This document shows, piece after piece, positions 1 to 5,739 of a stretch of 6,921 bases of DNA. The position numbers were made by a program, and so were the translations under genes. How positions within the stretch are numbered: the first letter of the stretch is position 1; the number at the start of each line of letters is the position of its first letter. The DNA lies in NCBI GenBank assembly GCA_009774585.1, contig VSOA01000208.1:1-6921 (forward strand). Direction: 5' to 3'. A model generated the notes under the pieces. It searched no databases and had not been told where the DNA came from. It saw only the letters and a program-made list of their open reading frames with translations. The stretch comes from Lachnospiraceae bacterium (GTDB taxonomy: Bacteria; Bacillota; Clostridia; Lachnospirales; Lachnospiraceae).

Positions 1-615
1 GGGGTAGAGAACTATTATTCATATTTTAAACAGTTCGGGCTGCTTGACAGAACCGGAATAGATCTGCCCGGAGAAGCTGGAACAATCATGCATAACGTGG
101 AGAATATCGGTCCCGTGGAACTGGCTACCATCTCATTCGGGCAATCTTTTCAGATTACACCGATTCAGCTTGCAGTGACAGCCTCTTCGATTGTAAATGG
201 CGGCAGAAGGGTAACGCCGCATTTCGGCGTGAAAGTAGCGGATGCTGACGGGAACAACAATCACATATTCAGTTATCCTGTAAGAGATAACGTGGTCTCC
301 GCAGAAACTTCCGAGACGATGCGATATATTCTGGAGCAGGTGGTTGCGGAAGGAAGCGGCAAGAACGGTGCGGTGGAAGGATACCGCGTTGGCGGTAAGA
401 CGGCGACGAGCCAGACGCTGCCAAGAGGAAGCGGTAAATATATCGCCTCATTCTTGGGATTTGCGCCGGCGGATAATCCGCAGATACTGGCGGTTGCCAT
501 TATCAATAACCCGCAGGGGACATATTACGGAGGGCAGATTGCGGCTCCGGTGGTTCGGCAGCTTTTTGAAAACATCCTTCCATATTTGGAGAAGATGGAC
601 TATAATAGAACATGA
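1..615 (+). CDS. Class B penicillin-binding protein (SpoVD/FtsI-type transpeptidase), C-terminal part
   Basis: The reading frame is open from the first base of the window and ends at TGA 613-615, giving 204 residues of the C-terminal half of a D,D-transpeptidase domain. This enzyme cross-links peptidoglycan stem peptides outside the membrane, normally paired with an FtsW/SpoVE glycosyltransferase. Recognisable family segments are the stretch LDRTGIDLPGE near the window start, GPVELATISFGQ followed by ITPIQLA, and the third active-site motif at 397-408. The active-site serine (SxxK) and SxN motifs lie upstream of the window. The third motif reads KTAT, where KTGT is usual. The protein ends about 70 residues after it, so there is no C-terminal PASTA domain such as Bacillus subtilis SpoVD carries. 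It lies upstream of mraY as in many dcw clusters. SpoVD and a vegetative PBP2/FtsI cannot be told apart from this fragment. The stop codon sits inside the left arm of a hairpin. Confidence 0.93.
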   Translation, partial: GVENYYSYFKQFGLLDRTGIDLPGEAGTIMHNVENIGPVELATISFGQSFQITPIQLAVTASSIVNGGRRVTPHFGVKVADADGNNNHIFSYPVRDNVVSAETSETMRYILEQVVAEGSGKNGAVEGYRVGGKTATSQTLPRGSGKYIASFLGFAPADNPQILAVAIINNPQGTYYGGQIAAPVVRQLFENILPYLEKMDYNRT

Positions 616-667
616 AGTTTTACTATGGCATCAAAGAACGATGCCTGAGTAAAACTAAATCATGTTC
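608..667. repeat. Long imperfect inverted repeat overlapping the PBP stop codon
   Basis: Three stacked stem segments are visible. GAACATGA (608-615) pairs with TCATGTTC (660-667). AGTTTTACT (616-624) pairs with AGTAAAACT (648-656). GGCATC (627-632) pairs with GATGCC (640-645) around a 7-base loop. This gives 23 paired positions, interrupted by a 2x2 internal loop (625-626 against 646-647) and a 3-base bulge (657-659). The outer left arm contains the PBP stop codon TGA. No T-tract follows the right arm, so it is not a typical intrinsic terminator. It could be a small palindromic mobile repeat (REP/MITE-like), an mRNA 3'-end stabiliser or a processing site. The structure is directly seen; the role is unknown. 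Confidence 0.85.
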
Positions 668-669
668 AA

Positions 670-694
670 GAGAATGCGAAAAGCATGCATTCTC
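670..694. repeat. Small hairpin with alternative pairings
   Basis: GAGAATGC (670-677) is perfectly complementary to GCATTCTC (687-694), with a 9-base loop. Two other pairings compete: ATGC (674-677) with GCAT (683-686) around a GAAAA loop, and the same left arm with the second copy of GCATTCTC at 734-741 in the next repeat unit. The right arm belongs to the 47-bp tandem repeat; the left arm lies mostly outside it. No function can be assigned. Confidence 0.6.
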
Positions 695-712
695 AGCAGG
701 CAGAGCTGTTCT

Positions 713-721
713 TGATATAAT
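713..721 (+). promoter_or_regulatory. Candidate extended -10 promoter in repeat copy 1
   Basis: TGATATAAT matches the extended -10 consensus TGnTATAAT of the housekeeping sigma factor exactly. No convincing -35 hexamer is found 16-18 bases upstream (the region reads like CTCAGCAG), but extended -10 promoters can work without one. Transcription would start near 728 and enter mraY. The assignment is from sequence match only. Confidence 0.45.
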
Positions 722-759
722 GGCGAAAAGCATGCATTCTCAGTAGGCAGAGCTGTTCT

Positions 760-768
760 TGATATAAT
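760..768 (+). promoter_or_regulatory. Candidate extended -10 promoter in repeat copy 2
   Basis: This is the second copy of TGATATAAT, exactly 47 bases after the first. It again lacks a recognisable -35 box. A start near 775 would leave a leader of about 50 bases before the mraY ATG. If active, the duplication gives mraY two tandem promoters. The third repeat copy has lost this element. Confidence 0.45.
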
Positions 769-815
769 GGCGAAAAGCATGCATTTTTTGTCAGCAAAGC
801 TGTGTGGTGACAGAT

Positions 816-820
816 GGAGG
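816..820 (+). promoter_or_regulatory. Ribosome binding site deciding the mraY start
   Basis: GGAGG ends four bases before ATG 825. The same frame is open from a GTG at 804, but that codon has no Shine-Dalgarno sequence and would place the GGAGG inside the gene. The spacing is short but usable, and the resulting protein begins where MraY proteins normally begin. Confidence 0.8.
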
Positions 821-824
821 AATT

Positions 825-1781
825 ATGAATACAACGATTTTAATGTCGGTAATGATATCTTTTGCAGTCAGTGTGGTTTTAGGTCCGGTGGTGATTCCGT
901 TCTTGAAGCGGCTTAAGGTCGGTCAGACGGTGAGGGAAGAAGGACCGGAAACCCATTTAAAGAAGAACGGGACGCCGACGATGGGCGGTATTCTTATTTT
1001 GATCAGCACGGTAATTACATCTATGTTTTTTGTCAAAGATTATCCGAAGATTATTCCGATTCTGTTTTTGACACTTGGATTCGGATTGATTGGGTTTATG
1101 GATGATTATATTAAAGTTGTATTGAAACGGTCTATGGGTCTTAGAGCGTGGCAGAAATTTTCATTGCAGATTGTTGTGACGGCGATTTTTACTTTCTATC
1201 TGATGCGGTATACGGATGTGTCACTGGCTATGAAGGTTCCGTTTCTTAGCGGAACATATCTGAATTTCGGCTGGATGAATATTCCGATTCTGTTTTTTAT
1301 CGTGATAGGAACGGTTAACGGTACGAACTTTACCGACGGGCTGGACGGTCTGGCAAGTTCGGTTACAGTGCTTGTGGCGACTTTTTTCAGCGTGGTGGCA
1401 ATCGGTACCGGAAGCGGAATAGAGCCGGTCACTTGTGCGGTAGTGGGAGCATTGCTCGGTTTTCTGCTGTTTAATGTATATCCGGCAAGCGTTTTTATGG
1501 GTGACACAGGCTCTCTTGCGCTTGGCGGCTTTGTGGCGGCTTCGGCTTATATGATGCAGATGCCTCTTTTTATTGTCATTGTGGGATTTATTTATATGAT
1601 AGAGGTTTTGTCGGTTATCATACAGGTTACTTATTTCAAGATGACCGGAGGAAAGCGTATCTTCAAGATGGCGCCCATACATCATCATTTTGAGTTGTGC
1701 GGCTGGTCGGAGACGAGGGTAGTTGCCGTATTTTCTATTGTGACGGCACTGCTGTGTCTGGTGGCGCTGCTGGGGGTATAA
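825..1781 (+). CDS. mraY: Phospho-N-acetylmuramoyl-pentapeptide-transferase (MraY)
   Basis: MraY transfers phospho-MurNAc-pentapeptide from UDP to undecaprenyl phosphate at the inner face of the membrane, making lipid I, and needs Mg2+. The product is 318 residues, close to the 324 of B. subtilis MraY, and is a polytopic membrane protein of about ten hydrophobic segments. Family motifs are all present: the KKNGTPTMGG loop (residues 46-55), the aspartate pair in MDDYIK (D93, D94), NGTNFTDGLDGL (N168, D171, D174), VFMGDTGS with D227, and the MAPIHHHFE histidine motif (H286-H288). The gene lies 209 bases after the PBP, across the repeat-bearing junction, and 59 bases before murD. murE and murF, which precede mraY in several other clusters, are not between the PBP and mraY. 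Start ATG 825 was chosen over in-frame GTG 804 because of GGAGG at 816-820. Confidence 0.98.
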   Translation: MNTTILMSVMISFAVSVVLGPVVIPFLKRLKVGQTVREEGPETHLKKNGTPTMGGILILISTVITSMFFVKDYPKIIPILFLTLGFGLIGFMDDYIKVVLKRSMGLRAWQKFSLQIVVTAIFTFYLMRYTDVSLAMKVPFLSGTYLNFGWMNIPILFFIVIGTVNGTNFTDGLDGLASSVTVLVATFFSVVAIGTGSGIEPVTCAVVGALLGFLLFNVYPASVFMGDTGSLALGGFVAASAYMMQMPLFIVIVGFIYMIEVLSVIIQVTYFKMTGGKRIFKMAPIHHHFELCGWSETRVVAVFSIVTALLCLVALLGV

Positions 1782-1827
1782 CAGTCGGGTTTACCGTGTT
1801 ACGGGGAAATGAAAAGACAGAAACGGC

Positions 1828-1832
1828 GGGAG
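1828..1832 (+). promoter_or_regulatory. Ribosome binding site deciding the murD start
   Basis: GGGAG stands eight bases before ATG 1841. The murD frame stays open back into the mraY 3' end (ATG at 1697) and has an in-frame GTG at 1832, but the first would add 48 residues with no family similarity and the second overlaps the ribosome binding site. Confidence 0.7.
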
Positions 1833-1840
1833 TGTGTGAA

Positions 1841-3220
1841 ATGTCCAGTGGAAATGAATTGAAAGATAAAAAGGTATTGGTAGTAGGAACCGGGCTGAGC
1901 GGAACAGGCGCAGCAGAAGCATTGTACCGCGCAGGCGCTTATCCGGTTTTGTTTGATGAAAACAAGCAGTTGGATGTAGAATCAGTGAGGGCAAAATTGA
2001 AGCCGGATGTGACGGCTGATGTTTTTCTCGGAGAATTGCCCGAAGAGATTTTAGAGGATATCTCATTGGCGGTATTCAGTCCGGGAGTTCCGACAGATAC
2101 GGAATTTGCAGACAGATTCCGCGCAAAGAATATTCCAATCTGGGGCGAGATTGAACTGGCATACAGACTTGGCGCGGGTAAGGTAATCGGCATTACGGGT
2201 ACAAACGGAAAGACGACGACGACTTCGCTCGTAGGGGAGATTATGGCGGCTCATTGCAGTGACGTGAATGTGGTGGGCAACATTGGGAATCCGTATACAC
2301 TGACGGCGTTGAAGTCTACGGAAGATACCGTGACAGTAGCGGAAATCAGTAGTTTTCAGTTGGAAACGATAGAGCGGTTTTGCCCGGAAGTGTCAGCAAT
2401 CCTCAATATAACGCCGGATCATTTGAACAGACATCATACGATGGAAAACTATGCCGCAGTTAAAGAGTATATCACTAAGAACCAGACAGCAGACCAGACC
2501 TGCGTACTTAACTACGACAATGCTTATACAAAGGAGATTGGGAACAGATGCCCTGCTCACGTGGTATGGTTTTCTGCAACGCACAAGTTGACAGACGGTT
2601 TCTGGCTGGACGGCGAAGAAATCTGTCTGACCAAGAACGGCAAGACTGATGGTGTCATGAATATCCATGAGATGAATCTGGTCGGTATGTGTAATGTGGA
2701 AAATGTAATGGCGGCAATTGCGATTACGCAGGCGATGGGCGTTCCGATGGAAACGATTCTGTCCGTAGTCAGGCAGTTTAAGGCGGTGGAGCACAGAATC
2801 GAGTTCGTTGCGACCAAAAGGGGTGTCGATTACTACAATGACTCTAAAGGTACGAATCCGGACGCGGCGATTCAGGGAATTAAGGCAATGAGTAAGCCTA
2901 CCGTGTTGATTGGCGGCGGTTATGACAAGCAGAGCGAGTATGATGAGTGGATAGAGGCTTTTGATCATAAAGTGAAATGTCTGGTGTTGATCGGACAGAC
3001 GAGAGAGAAGATTGCGGATTGTGCGAAGGAGCACGGCATAGAGAATATTATTCTGGCAGATAGTTTTGAGGAAGCGTTTGAGATATGCGTAAAGCAGGCG
3101 CAAAGCGGTGATGCGGTATTGTTATCTCCGGCGTGTGCGAGCTGGGGAATGTTTCCCAATTATGAAGTCAGAGGGAAGCTGTTTAAAGAACTTGTAAATA
3201 GTCTGGAGGAATCAGAATAA
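1841..3220 (+). CDS. murD: UDP-N-acetylmuramoyl-L-alanine--D-glutamate ligase (MurD)
   Basis: MurD is a cytoplasmic ATP-dependent ligase that adds D-glutamate to UDP-MurNAc-L-alanine. The product is 459 residues, usual for the family (B. subtilis 451). Three domains can be followed. An N-terminal Rossmann-like UDP-binding domain opens with KVLVVGTGLSGTGAAEAL (11-28). The central Mur ligase ATPase carries the P-loop GITGTNGKTTTTS (117-129), EISSFQLE (168-175) and NITPDHLNRH (189-198); K208 is the likely counterpart of the carbamylated lysine. The C-terminal domain carries EHRIE (317-321), NDSKGTNPDA (333-342) and SPACASWGMFPNYEVRG (429-445). The last motif has WGMF where many MurDs have DQF-type residues, so the aspartate usual there is absent; this looks like a lineage variant. 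The stop codon directly abuts the GTG start of the next gene. Confidence 0.98.
   Translation: MSSGNELKDKKVLVVGTGLSGTGAAEALYRAGAYPVLFDENKQLDVESVRAKLKPDVTADVFLGELPEEILEDISLAVFSPGVPTDTEFADRFRAKNIPIWGEIELAYRLGAGKVIGITGTNGKTTTTSLVGEIMAAHCSDVNVVGNIGNPYTLTALKSTEDTVTVAEISSFQLETIERFCPEVSAILNITPDHLNRHHTMENYAAVKEYITKNQTADQTCVLNYDNAYTKEIGNRCPAHVVWFSATHKLTDGFWLDGEEICLTKNGKTDGVMNIHEMNLVGMCNVENVMAAIAITQAMGVPMETILSVVRQFKAVEHRIEFVATKRGVDYYNDSKGTNPDAAIQGIKAMSKPTVLIGGGYDKQSEYDEWIEAFDHKVKCLVLIGQTREKIADCAKEHGIENIILADSFEEAFEICVKQAQSGDAVLLSPACASWGMFPNYEVRGKLFKELVNSLEESE
3205..3209 (+). promoter_or_regulatory. Ribosome binding site for the ftsW GTG start, inside murD
   Basis: GGAGG lies within the last codons of murD, 11 bases before GTG 3221. 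The next in-frame ATG (3272) has no Shine-Dalgarno sequence. Placement within murD and the zero-base gap between the genes suggest translational coupling. Confidence 0.7.
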
Positions 3221-4387
3221 GTGGCAGAAAGAAATTCTACCCGCAGAAGACAATCAAATAATGAGAATTTTATGGATTACAGCCTGTTGTTCATCGTATT
3301 GTTTCTGCTGGGCTTCGGAATGATTATGGTATATTCCACCAGTTCCTATGAGGCAAATCTGGAGTGGGGAGACTCGGCATATTATTTAAAGAAACAGTTA
3401 TTTGCGACGATACTCGGACTGGTGGCGATGATTTTCGTGGCAAATATCCCCTATCATTTCTGGGAACGTTTTGCCGTGATCGGTTACATAGTATCGGTGG
3501 TATTGATTTTACTTATTATCCCCTTCGGCCATGAGTCGCACGGTGCGAAAAGGTGGCTGTATATAGGACCGTTGTCCTTACAGCCGGCGGAGGTTTCCAA
3601 GTTGTGTATGATTCTGTTTCTTTCGAGTATGATTTGTACGATGGGGAAACAGATACGATATCGTAAAGGTTTCTGGATGGTGTTGTTAGTCCCCATGCCG
3701 ATAGCGCTTATGCTGTGGAGAATCACACAGAACCTAAGTTCGGCGATTATTGTTGTGGGGATTGCGGTGCTGATGCTCTTTGTATCCTGTCCGGATTACA
3801 AGCGTTTTATTCTGCTCGGAATCGCAACGCTGGCAGGCGCGGCGGTAGTCGTATTCACGGTTGTGCAGATGGCGGTGAATCAGGCGGACGATCTGAATTT
3901 CAGAGGTGCGCGTATTCTGGCATGGCTTGATCCGGAAGCATATGCCAGCGGCAAGGGGTTTCAGACGATACAGGCGCTTTATGCAATCGGAAGCGGAGGT
4001 GTGCTCGGCAAAGGGCTGGGGCAGAGTATGCAGAAACTCGGGTTCCTTCCCGAGGCGCAGAATGACATGATTTTCTCCATTATCTGTGAAGAACTCGGGT
4101 TATTCGGCGGGTTTGCGGTTATCATCATGTTTATTTTGTTGATTTGGCGGTTTATGGTGATTGCCAATAATGCGCCAGATCTGTTTGGTGCATTGCTTGT
4201 AGTTGGCGTGCTCGGGCATATCGCGATTCAGGTAATCCTTAATATTGCAGTCGTGACGAACACGATTCCGAATACGGGTATTTCACTTCCGTTTATCAGT
4301 TACGGAGGTTCATCGGTCATGTTTCTATTGATAGAGATTGGGCTCGTCCTAAGCGTGGCGAGAGGAATACGACTCAAAGATTTATAG
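3221..4387 (+). CDS. ftsW: SEDS-family peptidoglycan glycosyltransferase, FtsW/SpoVE type
   Basis: SEDS proteins polymerise lipid II into glycan strands and work with a class B PBP at the division site (FtsW) or in the sporulation septum and cortex (SpoVE). The product is 388 residues: a basic cytoplasmic N-tail (1-18), then about ten membrane segments and a large external loop (about 219-292). Visible family features are YYLKKQL (54-60), RWLYIGPLSLQPAEVSK (111-127), GKGFQTIQALYAIGSGG (244-260), FLPEAQNDMIFSIICEELG (275-293), in which D282 matches the essential SEDS aspartate, and NTGISLPFISYGGSS (351-365). The position after murD is that of spoVE/ftsW in Firmicute clusters. The sequence alone does not separate the vegetative from the sporulation role. 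The start is GTG directly after the murD TAA. No murG follows, unlike in B. subtilis. Confidence 0.95.
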   Translation: MAERNSTRRRQSNNENFMDYSLLFIVLFLLGFGMIMVYSTSSYEANLEWGDSAYYLKKQLFATILGLVAMIFVANIPYHFWERFAVIGYIVSVVLILLIIPFGHESHGAKRWLYIGPLSLQPAEVSKLCMILFLSSMICTMGKQIRYRKGFWMVLLVPMPIALMLWRITQNLSSAIIVVGIAVLMLFVSCPDYKRFILLGIATLAGAAVVVFTVVQMAVNQADDLNFRGARILAWLDPEAYASGKGFQTIQALYAIGSGGVLGKGLGQSMQKLGFLPEAQNDMIFSIICEELGLFGGFAVIIMFILLIWRFMVIANNAPDLFGALLVVGVLGHIAIQVILNIAVVTNTIPNTGISLPFISYGGSSVMFLLIEIGLVLSVARGIRLKDL

Positions 4388-4447
4388 GGACAAGATAACT
4401 TTTTGCCTAAAAACCATATAGATAGAATAGGTCATATTTTTAAGATT

Positions 4448-4452
4448 AGAGG
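4448..4452 (+). promoter_or_regulatory. Ribosome binding site for murA
   Basis: AGAGG stands nine bases before ATG 4462. The 74-base gap after ftsW holds no clear terminator. It has only a weak promoter-like pair (TTGCCT at 4403-4408 and TAGAAT at 4423-4428) with a 14-base spacer, too short to trust. murA is most likely read with the upstream genes. Confidence 0.6.
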
Positions 4453-4461
4453 TAAAAGAAT

Positions 4462-5709
4462 ATGGACGCTGTTCGTATCTATGGTGGAAAATGTCTGGAA
4501 GGCCAGACTACGATACAAGGGTCAAAAAATGCGTCGCTGCCGATTCTTGCAGCGACACTGTTGATAAACGGTATATGTGAAATAGAGAACTGCCCGGAAA
4601 TCTCAGATGTTTATCATATGTTAAGACTGCTTAAGAGTCTGGGATGCGAGGTGGAGAGAAAAGGAACGCTTGTGCGGGTAAACACAGAGAAGCTGTCCGA
4701 GTGTGACATGCCTTCGGATTCTGTAGGCGTCATGCGTTCTTCTATTATGCTTTTAGGTGCACTGCTTGCCAGAACCGGAAGAGTCTGCATGGAATATCCC
4801 GGCGGCTGCGTGATCGGCTCAAGACCGATTAACCTGCATTTGCAGTCACTTCGTAAAATGGGTGTCGTGATAGAGGAGAACGAAACCGGATTTTGCGCAG
4901 AGACGTCAAGACTCAGAGGAACAGTGCTTAAACTGCCTTTTGTCAGTGTCGGCGTCACAGAAAATGCGATTCTTGCCGCCGTGTTGGCGGAGGGAGAAAC
5001 TGTGATTAAACCGGCGGCAAGAGAACCGGAAATACAGGCATTGTGTGAATTTTTGCAGCGTGCCGGCGCCAAAATTGACGGAATCGGCAGCAATTGTCTG
5101 GTGATTCACGGTGTGAACAGGCTTCACGCGGTCAGATACCGTGTGCCGGCGGACCGCATCGTAGCCGGAACATACTTAAGTGCATGTATGTGTACCGGCG
5201 GACGTATTTTCCTGCGGGATGCGCCTGCCCATCATATGGAGAGCGTGTTAAACTGCGCGGTGGAGATGGGGGCGGCAATTGAGTATGAAACGGATGGTAT
5301 TTTAATTAACGGCAGGGATCATGAAGCGACATGCCATATGCTGGCAACGGGATGTTATCCTGCCTTTCCGACAGATATGCAGTCACCTTTTATGGTAGTC
5401 ATGGCACTGTCAGGACAGCGTGGATGCATAGAAGAAACTGTGTTCGAGAACCGATTCCGTATTGTGCCGGAGCTATGTAAGATGGGAGCGGATATTACGG
5501 TCCATGGAAATACAGCGTATATCGGAAGCAGTAAACTGCATGGTGCGATCGTGCAGGCGGAGGAACTGCGGGGCGGGGCGGCGCTTGTGGTGGCAGCGCT
5601 TGCTGTGGAGGGAACAAGTATTGTGACGAACAGGCATTATATTGACAGAGGGTATGAGGACATTGTGCTTAGTTTAAGACAATTGGGCGCGTCGATTGAA
5701 CTGGCTTAA
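4462..5709 (+). CDS. murA: UDP-N-acetylglucosamine 1-carboxyvinyltransferase (MurA)
   Basis: MurA transfers enolpyruvate from phosphoenolpyruvate to UDP-GlcNAc, the first committed step of peptidoglycan precursor synthesis, in the cytoplasm. The product is 415 residues, near the usual 417-436, with the two-lobed EPSP-synthase fold. Key residues are present: K22 and N23 in GSKNAS, R92 in the MRSS loop, the catalytic cysteine C116 in PGGCVIGSRPINLH (113-126; the residue attacked by fosfomycin), R121, EPEI (188-191), D305 in FPTDMQSPFM (302-311), ENRF (329-332), LRGGAALVVAAL (369-380) and HYIDRGYE (392-399). The cysteine indicates a fosfomycin-sensitive type by family knowledge, not by test. Its position between ftsW and ftsQ is unlike B. 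subtilis or E. coli, where murG (and others) stand there. Firmicutes often carry a second murA paralogue, so this may be one of two. Confidence 0.97.
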   Translation: MDAVRIYGGKCLEGQTTIQGSKNASLPILAATLLINGICEIENCPEISDVYHMLRLLKSLGCEVERKGTLVRVNTEKLSECDMPSDSVGVMRSSIMLLGALLARTGRVCMEYPGGCVIGSRPINLHLQSLRKMGVVIEENETGFCAETSRLRGTVLKLPFVSVGVTENAILAAVLAEGETVIKPAAREPEIQALCEFLQRAGAKIDGIGSNCLVIHGVNRLHAVRYRVPADRIVAGTYLSACMCTGGRIFLRDAPAHHMESVLNCAVEMGAAIEYETDGILINGRDHEATCHMLATGCYPAFPTDMQSPFMVVMALSGQRGCIEETVFENRFRIVPELCKMGADITVHGNTAYIGSSKLHGAIVQAEELRGGAALVVAALAVEGTSIVTNRHYIDRGYEDIVLSLRQLGASIELA

Positions 5710-5727
5710 CCTTCTGTTTAGATTACA

Positions 5728-5732
5728 AGAGG
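5728..5732 (+). promoter_or_regulatory. Ribosome binding site for ftsQ/divIB
   Basis: AGAGG lies seven bases before ATG 5740, the same hexamer core as used by murA. The gap from the murA stop is 30 bases, with no promoter or terminator seen, so the two genes are probably co-transcribed. Confidence 0.7.
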
Positions 5733-5739
5733 TTTTTGA

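Larger units (their letters stand above)
676..785 (+). repeat. 47-bp tandem direct repeat, two full copies plus a partial third
   Basis: Copy 1 (676-722) and copy 2 (723-769) differ only at 697 (C) versus 744 (T). Copy 3 begins at 770 and matches for its first 16 bases (770-785). It then decays, though a weak resemblance (TCAGCA, AGCTGTG) continues to about 803. Each full copy contains the GCATGCAT palindromic core, the stretch CAGAGCTGTTCTTG and a TGATATAATG end. The array lies entirely between the PBP hairpin and the mraY ribosome binding site. The near-identity of copies 1 and 2 suggests recent duplication or ongoing homogenisation. No spacers of unique sequence are present, so it is not a CRISPR array. 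Confidence 0.93.

Noticed and set aside
344..652. Second + strand frame of 102 codons running past the PBP stop into the hairpin
   Set aside because: It is arginine-rich out-of-frame translation of the PBP gene and does not restore a longer PBP, so it is neither a gene nor a frameshifted C-terminus.
676..785. Tandem repeats as a CRISPR array
   Set aside because: The copies adjoin with no unique spacers, there are barely more than two copies, and no cas genes are present.
770..790. T6 run after GCATGCA as a possible intrinsic terminator before mraY
   Set aside because: No stable GC stem precedes it; only four A-T pairs could form around the GCATGCA loop.
1221..1688. Antisense open frame of 155 codons opposite mraY
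   Set aside because: Composition is typical of a reverse-strand shadow and mraY is complete on the + strand.
1697..1840. Upstream extension of murD overlapping the mraY 3' end
   Set aside because: The added 48 residues resemble no MurD N-terminus, and GGGAG with ATG 1841 gives a normal start.
2393..3103. Long antisense open frame of 236 codons on the - strand
   Set aside because: It lies wholly opposite murD, whose motifs are intact. The translation shows no family features and no ribosome binding site of note; it is a shadow of murD codon use.
4403..4428. Possible promoter before murA (TTGCCT and TAGAAT)
   Set aside because: The spacer is only 14 bases, well short of the working range, so it was not called.
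4614..5093. Antisense open frame of 159 codons opposite murA
   Set aside because: It lies entirely inside the intact murA gene and shows no recognisable domain.
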